Program-made: the position numbers and the translations under genes
DNA from: Firmicutes bacterium UBA5454
Lineage (GTDB): Bacteria > Bacillota > Clostridia > Caldicoprobacterales > DTU083
Assembly (NCBI GenBank): GCA_002426555.1
Contig: DIQU01000022.1
Coordinates: forward strand, 1-11,848
Length of the DNA: 11,848 nucleotides
Reading direction: 5' to 3'
The notes under the pieces: generated by a model
The model's input: only the letters and a program-made list of their open reading frames with translations
Told to the model about the DNA's origin: nothing
Databases searched by the model: none
Shown: positions 1 to 6,566 of the stretch, piece by piece
Position numbering within the stretch: position 1 is the stretch's first letter
How the letters are laid out: each line of letters starts with the position of its first letter

Positions 1-401
1 ATAAACTCAAGGCCCTTTTTCATGCCAAAGATACGGTTCTCACTCTCGTCGGCAGGCGCGTAGCCGCGCAGTATTTTTCTTACGCTATCCCGTGAGAAAT
101 CAATGCTTTCTATGGTAAGCGAAGATGCGATTTCGTCCTCCATTGCCTTGAGCCCGAAAGCTTCGTTTGAGCTTTGGGGCATGAGAAGGAGTTTCATTGC
201 CTTCATCCGAACCTGTACCGCATTTTCCATATAGACAAGATCGTTCCCGGAAAAGTCATAGATGGGCATACTTTTATAAACGCTGGATTTCAACAGCGAT
301 ATGAGTTCCTTTATGTCGACATCAGGGAATTTGTATTTGATTTTTTTCAAATCTGTTATGCTTTTGTCCGAGAGTATTTTGGCATAAAGCGCCGCGTCCA
401 T
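1..401 (-). CDS. Fic/DOC family protein, N-terminal part (gene continues beyond the left edge)
   Basis: Reading the minus strand from an ATG at 401 gives 133 codons without a stop to the window edge. The segment looks like the N-terminal helical part of a Fic-domain protein, a family that transfers AMP or related groups from nucleotides to target proteins. Residues 88-100 (MEDEIASSLTIES) fit the position and form of the Fic self-inhibition helix, whose motif is [S/T]xxxE[G/N]. Here S94 and E98 are present, but serine 99 replaces the usual G/N. The following RGYAPADESENRIFG stretch is also typical of the family. The catalytic HPFxxGNGR loop would lie outside the window and cannot be seen. An AGAGGTGAG ribosome binding site precedes the ATG. 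The gene is divergent from the BREX-like operon and may be a separate toxin-like or regulatory gene of the same island. The family call is good; target and function are unknown. Confidence 0.8.
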   Translation of the reverse strand, partial: MDAALYAKILSDKSITDLKKIKYKFPDVDIKELISLLKSSVYKSMPIYDFSGNDLVYMENAVQVRMKAMKLLLMPQSSNEAFGLKAMEDEIASSLTIESIDFSRDSVRKILRGYAPADESENRIFGMKKGLEF

Positions 402-444
402 ATACTCACCTCTTTTGCGATAGTATTTAGTATCATTATGTATC

Positions 445-473
445 AGTATAGCAAAAATTATACCTATGTGCAA
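445..473 (-). promoter_or_regulatory. Sigma-70-type promoter of the Fic gene
   Basis: On the minus strand a -35 box TTGCAC (468-473) and a -10 box TATACT (445-450) are separated by exactly 17 bases. The start codon of the Fic gene lies about 45 bases downstream. Both boxes differ from the consensus at one or two positions. This is seen directly in sequence; activity is inferred. Confidence 0.65.
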
Positions 474-662
474 CAGAAAATTTCAAGCGTAGCTCTGAGC
501 ATTTACATAAAAATTATTGTGGTCTTAGCTTGGGTGTTTGCTGCATTTTTATATCTCCTTCTACTCGTCTTGTTGTCGGTTTATGCCAAGTTGTGCTTTA
601 TTAAGCATCATTGAAACGATATGGCACGGATTCCGCTTAAAATAATAGATTGATGGTGATTT
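474..662. other. Gap with no convincing gene
   Basis: No reading frame here resembles a known protein. The plus-strand frame that crosses the left part is antisense to the Fic gene and lacks a credible ribosome binding site. On the minus strand two very short frames (561-611 and 514-546) follow each other, the second behind a perfect AAGGAG at 8-base spacing. They may be a leader or the vestige of a lost gene. No terminator-like hairpin was recognised. Confidence 0.4.
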
Positions 663-691
663 TTGTTGGATGGTGTGATATACTGTATATT
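663..691 (+). promoter_or_regulatory. Possible promoter with a palindrome over its -10 box
   Basis: TTGTTG (663-668) and TATATT (686-691) are 17 bases apart, an acceptable sigma-70 arrangement. A perfect 13-base palindrome, ATATAC-T-GTATAT, spans 678-690 and overlaps the -10 box, as an operator would. The next intact gene starts about 370 bases downstream, so this may be a leftover promoter of the decayed gene behind it rather than the operon promoter. Confidence 0.3.
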
Positions 692-728
692 ATGTTTTTA
701 TATCTTTTGGAGACAGCCTGATAGATGA

Positions 729-1045
729 TTTACAGTAAGCTTTCAAGTATGCCAGAATACAGTGATGGCACTCGCGGAGTTCTGTGCCGAAACAGACACA
801 TACGCCCCGTCAACACTGATTATTGATTCGTCGATCAGTCATTGGTGGCAGACGTGGACGGCAGGACGACCTGACACAAAGATAGAGACTATTCAAGTAT
901 CTGCTGGGAAGTCCACCGTTTAGACAGGTTATCCTTATTAAGGACAAGATACACCGACACTGGATATCTCCATAGTAAACCCGCTTTAAATCACAAAGAC
1001 AAAAATTCCAACTGATATGGGTTACTGAATAGCGTGCAGTCTTAA
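729..1045 (+). pseudogene. Decayed C-terminal remnant of a Rad50/SMC-like ATPase
   Basis: The frame from 729 to 920 reads QNTVMALAEFCAET, then a block TYAPSTLIIDSSI, and ends at a TAG (921-923). This resembles the Walker B and D-loop region (hydrophobic residues followed by DSP) of ATPases of the SMC/Rad50/DUF3732 kind. The text continues one frame over as RQVILIKDKI (from 922), consistent with loss of two bases in an ancestral STVFRQV. It continues in a third frame as DKNSN-stop-YGLLNSVQS, ending at a TAA (1043-1045). The internal TGA at 1013-1015 would be an arginine CGA before mutation. At least two frameshifts and a nonsense change leave it non-functional. The upstream ATPase body is absent. 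The family call is from recognition of a short stretch and is moderate. Confidence 0.5.
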
Positions 1046-1064
1046 GAAGACGGAGGCAAGTAAA

Positions 1065-1280
1065 ATGAGAAAAGATAATATCAACAGTCTCGAGGAATGG
1101 AAGCCGATGGCTGCGATTGAGAAGTATCTCAGCGTTAGTCGTGAGACTATCCTACAATATATCAATAAAAAGGGCATGCCTGCGCACAAACTTGGACGAC
1201 AGTGGCGGTTTAAGATTTCCGAGGTGGATGAGTGGCTACGGTCGGGAAATGCGGCTGATGTAGGGGGAAATAGTCCTTAA
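1065..1280 (+). CDS. Excisionase-type helix-turn-helix DNA-binding protein
   Basis: The 71-residue product has the layout of the HTH_17/excisionase (MerR-like) fold. Residues 17-40 (IEKYLSVSRETILQYINKKG) form the helix-turn-helix, followed by PAHKLGRQWRFKISEVDEWLRSG, the usual wing and closing helix. A GGAGG at 1052-1056 sits 8 bases before the ATG, which supports this start. Stand-alone proteins of this kind are common at the front of restriction and defence operons, where they may act as transcription regulators, and they also serve as recombination directionality factors in integrating elements. No recombinase is visible here, so an operon regulator is the more likely role, by inference. 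It begins 20 bases after the end of the decayed ATPase remnant and points into the large genes. Confidence 0.8.
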   Translation: MRKDNINSLEEWKPMAAIEKYLSVSRETILQYINKKGMPAHKLGRQWRFKISEVDEWLRSGNAADVGGNSP

Positions 1281-1375
1281 GATGATTGACCCGCGAGTAA
1301 AACAGAGCACACTGTAGAAAGGAGTCCAAGGAATGGCTTCTACTACAAGACGCTTGGATAGGAGGCAGGATCGGC

Positions 1376-1703
1376 ATGGCTATAAGAATTCCATGGGATA
1401 TACGCGAAGCCGCCATTCTGCTGCAGGCATTAATCAATGTCTTGAATAACAAAAAAAGGAAGAAAGCGTGCCATAGCAGAGGTGTCACAAACATTGCGAA
1501 AACTTGCCGTTAGACAAGGAGTCTCTGTAGATGACAAGTTCCGAAATGAAAATTGCATTACTCTGCAGATGAGCAAGCTAGAATACGCTTTTACCGATGG
1601 AGAATCGGGACTGCGTGTACAGACTGGATAGTACTTTGATATTGTCCGTCTGTACAAAGAAGATCGCGGGAAATATTACGGCTTATTGCAGGAGGTGAAG
1701 GCA
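1376..1703 (+). pseudogene. Broken N-terminal domain of the following 840-residue gene
   Basis: An ATG at 1376, with AGGAGG at 1360-1365, opens a frame reading MAIRIPWDIREAAILLQAL. This is the start of a conserved roughly 100-residue domain found at the N-terminus of large proteins in Clostridia. After a run of seven A (1451-1457) the homologous text moves to another frame (AIAEVSQTLRKLAVRQG and then KFRNENCITLQMSKLEYAF) and stops at a TAG (1629-1631). It resumes directly afterwards as YFDIVRLYKEDRGKYYG and runs in frame into the next gene. One extra A in the homopolymer explains the frame change, and one point mutation (AAG or CAG to TAG) explains the stop. Repaired, the joint protein would have about 949 residues. 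Alternatives are a sequencing error in the A run, or slippage at it. Confidence 0.65.
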
Positions 1704-1706
1704 ATG
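1690..1706 (+). promoter_or_regulatory. Ribosome binding site that sets the start of the 840-residue gene
   Basis: AGGAGGTGA (1690-1698) is an almost complete Shine-Dalgarno sequence, 8 bases before the ATG at 1704. The frame is open further up to a TTG at 1686, but that TTG has no such site. Restart at 1704 would rescue the large part of the gene after its N-terminal domain was broken. Confidence 0.65.
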
Positions 1707-4226
1707 TCAGTTCCAGCCACAAAGGAGCAGAAAAGCTTTGATGTCTGGCTTGCAGAAAGCGGGTCCAATGCTACAAGTATCAAGGCAACAATAAATATTT
1801 TGTCTGTCCTTCTGCTGAGGAACAAAACTATACGGGATAGCGTTTTGAAGATAACTGATGTTGCGGTAATCGATTCTTTGATTAATCGAATCAAGATAAA
1901 TAAGGGAATCCATATCCACTCCAAACAGCAAAAAAGTAATTGCTTGGCTGCTTTAGAAGCATATAAGAATTATTTGGAGTGCCTCGCTGAAGAAACGATC
2001 AATGGGCAATCTGACATTCCTGACACGAAAGGCGCTGTTCTCAATCTTGAGGCAGAAAAAGAGAAAGGCGGAACACTGCGGGTTTCATTTGCAGAGTCTC
2101 GGACATACAGCTATACCCGTCCGTCCGAATTAATATATTTTGATGAGCATTATCCGGTCAGAAATTGGGCACAGATTTACGTTCAAACTGTAAAGTGCCT
2201 TTATAATGACTTCCCTGATAGGATTCGCTCTCTGATAAATTCGAGCCTGAGTGATCGCGGACGCATTGATGTCACCAATTCAATTGGGGCGGATGCTATG
2301 AACGCGCCTAAGGAGATCTGCAATGATCTCTATTTGGAGACGAACGAAAGCGCTGATACCATCATTACAAAGATCGGAAAGTTGTTGAATATTTGTGAAG
2401 TCAATTTTGAAAATGTGGTAATTACATATTCGGATTCAAAGATTGTATCGGGGCCTACCGCTCCGGCAAAGGTAGCACTGACAAATTTTCATCCAGAGAA
2501 TATTTCGTTCTATCAGTGGATGACGCAAATACAAGGTATGGCTGAGGGTACCGGTAAAAGTTACGATTCTGCGATTAATACCGCAAATGTGTTTGCCGAA
2601 GAGCATCATATTGGCAATGGCAAAATTCGCGGTATAGCTGATTACGTTATTGTGAAAGAAACCGCTGATGCTTTGTTACAAAATCCTGTGTTTATAGAGC
2701 TAAACCAAAGGCAGCACAATCGGTTCCGCGCAGCGCTTAGAAAATATCTTCAGTATTTGGACAATGAACACTACACTGGTGTGCCTGAGCCTTTTGAGGA
2801 TAGCTCTGATGATGTGGATTTTGAACCATACCGGGAGATTCTTTCTACTTATTTTACTAAGGGATTCAGAATTGCCTCAAGGCTGGATATGGGGCGGTTT
2901 CGCACATTTTGGTTAGAGAAGTATGGATCTGATTTGACTGAAGATGACAATACTGTCCGTAAATACATAGCGCATATTACAGTTCAGTATCAGGATTTCG
3001 TATATTTGCCGGAAACTATGCTGGATGAGGGTACTACCGAACTATTGTTGGCATATCTAGACAGCTGCTTCAAAGAGGGTAAGAACGCAGTTTATTTTGA
3101 TGCGCTTTATAATGAATTTCAAATTGAATTCATTGGAAAACACATAAACAACCCCAATATGCTCAAGAGCTATCTGACCTATATAAATGACGACAGATTT
3201 TTCGTTCATCGAAGCTATTTGACTGCAGAGGTGGATGCTGAGGTAAATCCGACAGACGAGGTCAGGGATTATCTCATTACAGCAGGTGCTCCTGTCTCTG
3301 TTGAAGATTTAAAAGAAGCTCTCGCGCATATTGACAAAGATAAAATTATTTGGGCAGTAGCCGGAACTAACAGCGCTGAGTTTGTGCGTAACCAAAAGGG
3401 AGAATATTTCCACGCCGACATTGTCCGCTTTACGCAGCCAGAAATCGACTCGATTACAGAACTGATTCAGCAGGCGATTGACGACAAAGATTATATGGGT
3501 GGTAAGGAACTGACTGATGCTATAGAGATCAAACTGCCCGGCATAAGGGAACGCTATCCATTTCTTACATGGCTTGGTCTGCGGAATGTCATCGCGTATA
3601 AACTGCGGAACGTGTTCTCTTTCAAAGGAAAGATCATCAGTGCTTATGGGCAAGACTTATCCATGTCCGATGTGTTTGCGCATTTTGCAAGTTCACATGA
3701 TCACTTTACGTTGGAGCAACTGAATTCTTTGAAACGGGATTTGGATACGCCGATTTATTTTGATTCAGTATATGAGAATTCTCTCCGTATCAATAAGAAT
3801 GAATTTGTGTCGCGCGAACAGGAGGCGTTTGATGTTGCAACAACTGATGCCGCAATTGACCGCTTCTGTGATGGCGATTATATTGCCTTAAAGGAGATCA
3901 ACTTTTTCGGATCTTTCCCGGATGCTGGATTCCCTTGGAATGAATTTTTGCTGGAACATTACGCAGCGGATTTCAGCATGAAATATAAATTGTTGCATGT
4001 CGGCTATACAGCCGGTACAACTGTTGGAGCAATCGTCAAGCGGAGCTCTCGCTTCGAGAATTTTGATGAACTGATAAGCGCGGATTTGGCTGACAGTAAC
4101 ATTCCTCTCAACAGACAAAGTGCTTTGCAGTATCTGATTGACGTGGGCTTTCTTGCCCGTAAACACTTCAGTGGAATAGACCAGATTCTGACCAAAGCAA
4201 AACTACAAAGGTTGAAGAAAGGATAA
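1704..4226 (+). CDS. Large multi-domain protein of unknown function in a BREX-like operon
   Basis: This 840-residue protein has no signal peptide or membrane segment and is probably cytoplasmic. Residues about 12-92 and 268-355 look like two copies of one helical module: SF..W at the start, an I.D.V element in the middle, and a closing AAL..Y..YL helix, similar to core-binding-like helical bundles. Between them (about 125-247) lies a region with YSYTRP, a W near its middle and an LYLETNESA element, which I recognise as recurring in clostridial proteins but cannot name. Residues about 375-510 contain FTKGFRIASRLDMGRFR. The C-terminal third (about 530-840) is rich in helices and may hold winged-helix units. 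No catalytic motif is evident. It ends 6 bases before the PAPS-reductase gene, so translation is probably coupled. Its original N-terminal domain appears broken off upstream. A DNA-binding or specificity role is possible but only inferred. Confidence 0.75.
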   Translation: MSVPATKEQKSFDVWLAESGSNATSIKATINILSVLLLRNKTIRDSVLKITDVAVIDSLINRIKINKGIHIHSKQQKSNCLAALEAYKNYLECLAEETINGQSDIPDTKGAVLNLEAEKEKGGTLRVSFAESRTYSYTRPSELIYFDEHYPVRNWAQIYVQTVKCLYNDFPDRIRSLINSSLSDRGRIDVTNSIGADAMNAPKEICNDLYLETNESADTIITKIGKLLNICEVNFENVVITYSDSKIVSGPTAPAKVALTNFHPENISFYQWMTQIQGMAEGTGKSYDSAINTANVFAEEHHIGNGKIRGIADYVIVKETADALLQNPVFIELNQRQHNRFRAALRKYLQYLDNEHYTGVPEPFEDSSDDVDFEPYREILSTYFTKGFRIASRLDMGRFRTFWLEKYGSDLTEDDNTVRKYIAHITVQYQDFVYLPETMLDEGTTELLLAYLDSCFKEGKNAVYFDALYNEFQIEFIGKHINNPNMLKSYLTYINDDRFFVHRSYLTAEVDAEVNPTDEVRDYLITAGAPVSVEDLKEALAHIDKDKIIWAVAGTNSAEFVRNQKGEYFHADIVRFTQPEIDSITELIQQAIDDKDYMGGKELTDAIEIKLPGIRERYPFLTWLGLRNVIAYKLRNVFSFKGKIISAYGQDLSMSDVFAHFASSHDHFTLEQLNSLKRDLDTPIYFDSVYENSLRINKNEFVSREQEAFDVATTDAAIDRFCDGDYIALKEINFFGSFPDAGFPWNEFLLEHYAADFSMKYKLLHVGYTAGTTVGAIVKRSSRFENFDELISADLADSNIPLNRQSALQYLIDVGFLARKHFSGIDQILTKAKLQRLKKG

Positions 4227-4232
4227 GACGCC

Positions 4233-6554
4233 ATGTATGCATATACCTATGACGAACAATCGGGAGGCCTGCTATTGACTAGTTCACCGCTGGCCTTTAG
4301 CAAAGAACCGCGTCCCGTTTATTATAAAGAATTAGATATTCTCGGCTTCAACAAATACTGGAATTACGAAAAGAATGATGCTTACCCTTACATGTGGGCA
4401 GAAGCAAACAGCTACTATTATAGAGGCAGGAAGGTTGCTCAGACTAAAGGAGGTTCTTGCTATACTGCTCCAGAGATTGTGATTCTTGAAGATCCGGAAC
4501 CAAATGGAGAACTATTGCGTTTTGTCGATATACCGGCGATGGTAGAAAAGAATAGAAGGATCCTGGATGGCCTTGTGCAGGATACAATTAAGGAAGTTTA
4601 CAATACCTATCTAAAATACAAAGAAAAAGTTGATGTATTTTATGTCGCTTTTTCAGGAGGAAAAGACAGTATTGTAACACTGGATATCGTACAACGAGCG
4701 CTGCCACATAATGCATTTAAAGTGCTGTTTGGAGACACAGGTATGGAGTTTCCAGACACATATGCGACGGTCGATAAAATAGAAAAATATTGCATCAATA
4801 ATAATATAGATTTCGTACGCGCAAAGTCGGAATATAGCCCTGAGTACACGTGGTCTCGGTTTGGGCCACCGGCAACGGTAACAAGATGGTGCTGCAATGT
4901 TCATAAGACTGTTCCACAGGTGCTTGCTTTACGAAAAAGAACCGGTAAGCCTGATTTTACTGGAATGGCATTCATTGGCATTCGTGCAAGCGAAAGCATT
5001 TCCAGAAGTGAGTATGATTACATCAGCTTGGGAGAAAAGCATAAAGGACAATATAGCTGCAATCCCATTCTGGAATGGAATTCTGCAGAACTGTATACAT
5101 ATATTTTCATGGGAAATCTTTTGTTGAATGAGGCATATAAAAAGGGGAACAAAAGAGTCGGATGTTTAGTATGCCCAAGAGCGGCAGAACGTAATGATTT
5201 TATGAGCCGCACTTGGTATATGAATGACTTTGATAAGTTTATCAATGTCATTAAGAAATTATATAAGAAGAATTTTCTTTCTAAAGACGCCCTTAATGAG
5301 TTCATTGAAAATGGAGGGTGGAAAGCACGAAAGAATGGAAGAGATATATCTATAGAGATTGGGTACTCAGAGTCCACGGCTCGTGATAAGCAGATACTAA
5401 ATGTTGTAAATCCAAGAACGGATTGGAAAGAATGGATTAAAACCATAGGAGTGCTTCTTAACGAATCATCACCTTATACGATACTTTTTCATAATACCCA
5501 ACATAGGTTCGAGGTGAGCGAAACAAAGCAAGGGTACAATGTTTATATAGGTGAGGAACTTGCAAAGGCTGATCCGCTGTTTGTAAAGCTATTAAAGAAT
5601 GTATTCCGAAAAGCGGCTTGCTGTATTAATTGCCATGAGTGTGAAGCTGATTGCCATAATGGCTGTATTTCAATGAAAGATGGGCAGTTGAAGATTAGCG
5701 ACGATTGTATACATTGTTCGCAATGTCATAAGGTAGATAAAGGTTGCCTTGTTTATAAATCATTGGAAATGCCAAAAGGAGGACTAATAATGTCAGCAAA
5801 TAAGAGCTTAAATTGCTATTCGCACCATGCTCCGAAGATGGAGTGGTTTACTCAGTATTTTAATTACAGGAACGAGTTCGATCAGAAACATTCTCTCGGA
5901 TCGCAGATGTATAGTTTCTTTAGGCGATTTCTCAGAGATTCTGAATTACTGGACGAAAACGGATTTAGTAATACAGCAGAGGTAATTGATAAAATCGGCC
6001 TCAATAACCTTTCAAGTTGGGGAATAATGCTTGTCAATCTTTCTTATACGCCACAGATTAACTGGTATGTAAAGAGATTGAACATGTTTGAAACTTACAC
6101 CAAGGACTATACATTGTCGCTATTGGTAAATGACGGAGCCAAAGAAAGCTGGGTAAATGACATCTGGAGTTCGTTTGGTAGGTTTGTCGAACTTCCATTT
6201 AGCGAGGTTGGAATGGGTTCTTCAAAAAAAGAGAAAAAACATGTGGTATCAATTATGCGTACTCCATGGCAAAATCCAGATCCTCGCGTCATTCTATACT
6301 CACTATATAAATTTGCAGAGGGCTGTGGCGGGTATTATCAGTTTACGCTTAGCAGACTTCTGAACCATACTATTGATAGTGACGGTGTGAGTCCGACGGA
6401 GATATTTGGAATAGACCGTGACCGGATGGAGAAGCTGTTGACCGGCCTTTCTGTCAATTACCCGGAATTTATCAATGCGTCGTTTACGCTTGATCTTGAT
6501 AATATCACGCTCCGCAGCGAGAAAACCTCGCAGGACGTGGTGACACTGTTTTAA
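4233..6554 (+). CDS. brxP: BREX type 4 PAPS-reductase family protein BrxP with ferredoxin-like and DUF4007-like regions
   Basis: This 773-residue protein carries the PAPS-reductase/ATP-pyrophosphatase PP-loop SGGKDS at 141-146. The pair C220-C221 in RWCCNVHKTVP and C311/C314 in GCLVCP form a CC...CxxC set like the 4Fe-4S ligands of APS reductases. Residues about 463-505 add a ferredoxin-like segment with C464, C467, C470, C474 and C492, C495, C498, C505. From 520 to the end the sequence resembles DUF4007 proteins. A PAPS-reductase protein in place of a methyltransferase defines type 4 BREX (BrxP). By family logic it could activate a substrate with ATP and handle sulfur or electrons, perhaps to mark DNA, but its reaction is not shown by the sequence. 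Sulfate assimilation is unlikely in this context. A GAAAGGA precedes the ATG by about 10 bases; brxC follows after 12 bases. The middle of the gene (about 5100-6250) looks more AT-rich than its ends. Confidence 0.75.
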   Translation: MYAYTYDEQSGGLLLTSSPLAFSKEPRPVYYKELDILGFNKYWNYEKNDAYPYMWAEANSYYYRGRKVAQTKGGSCYTAPEIVILEDPEPNGELLRFVDIPAMVEKNRRILDGLVQDTIKEVYNTYLKYKEKVDVFYVAFSGGKDSIVTLDIVQRALPHNAFKVLFGDTGMEFPDTYATVDKIEKYCINNNIDFVRAKSEYSPEYTWSRFGPPATVTRWCCNVHKTVPQVLALRKRTGKPDFTGMAFIGIRASESISRSEYDYISLGEKHKGQYSCNPILEWNSAELYTYIFMGNLLLNEAYKKGNKRVGCLVCPRAAERNDFMSRTWYMNDFDKFINVIKKLYKKNFLSKDALNEFIENGGWKARKNGRDISIEIGYSESTARDKQILNVVNPRTDWKEWIKTIGVLLNESSPYTILFHNTQHRFEVSETKQGYNVYIGEELAKADPLFVKLLKNVFRKAACCINCHECEADCHNGCISMKDGQLKISDDCIHCSQCHKVDKGCLVYKSLEMPKGGLIMSANKSLNCYSHHAPKMEWFTQYFNYRNEFDQKHSLGSQMYSFFRRFLRDSELLDENGFSNTAEVIDKIGLNNLSSWGIMLVNLSYTPQINWYVKRLNMFETYTKDYTLSLLVNDGAKESWVNDIWSSFGRFVELPFSEVGMGSSKKEKKHVVSIMRTPWQNPDPRVILYSLYKFAEGCGGYYQFTLSRLLNHTIDSDGVSPTEIFGIDRDRMEKLLTGLSVNYPEFINASFTLDLDNITLRSEKTSQDVVTLF
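5774..5792 (+). promoter_or_regulatory. Internal ribosome binding site and in-frame ATG within brxP
   Basis: AAAAGGAGGA (5774-5783) stands 7 bases before an ATG (5790-5792) that is codon 520 of brxP, exactly at the junction of the ferredoxin-like and DUF4007-like parts. Starting here would give a separate 254-residue C-terminal protein. The signal may be a trace of an ancestral gene boundary or a working internal start. The same bases also encode a plausible linker (MPKGGL), so chance is not excluded. Confidence 0.4.
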
Positions 6555-6566
6555 GGAGGCCGTTTC

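Noticed and set aside
174..614. 146-residue plus-strand frame with a hydrophobic end
   Set aside because: It lies antisense to the recognisable Fic gene, lacks a ribosome binding site and resembles no family.
725..826. 34-residue frame starting at ATG 725
   Set aside because: The overlapping frame carries the ATPase-like text, and this one has no similarity and only a weak, distant GGAGA.
1333..1449. 38-residue frame with AAAGGAG before ATG 1333
   Set aside because: It overlaps the start of the conserved IPWD domain in another frame and has an arginine-rich, out-of-frame look. A leader peptide cannot be excluded but is not supported.
1686..1703. TTG at 1686 as start of the 840-residue gene
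   Set aside because: The ATG at 1704 has a near-perfect Shine-Dalgarno at 8 bases; the TTG has none. The frame upstream is open only because it is the broken domain.
4233..6554. Sulfate-assimilation PAPS reductase (CysH) or DndC/SspD
   Set aside because: The protein is far longer than CysH and has added ferredoxin-like and C-terminal regions. No cysteine desulfurase, DndB, DndD or DndE neighbour is present, and the next gene is a BrxC-type ATPase.
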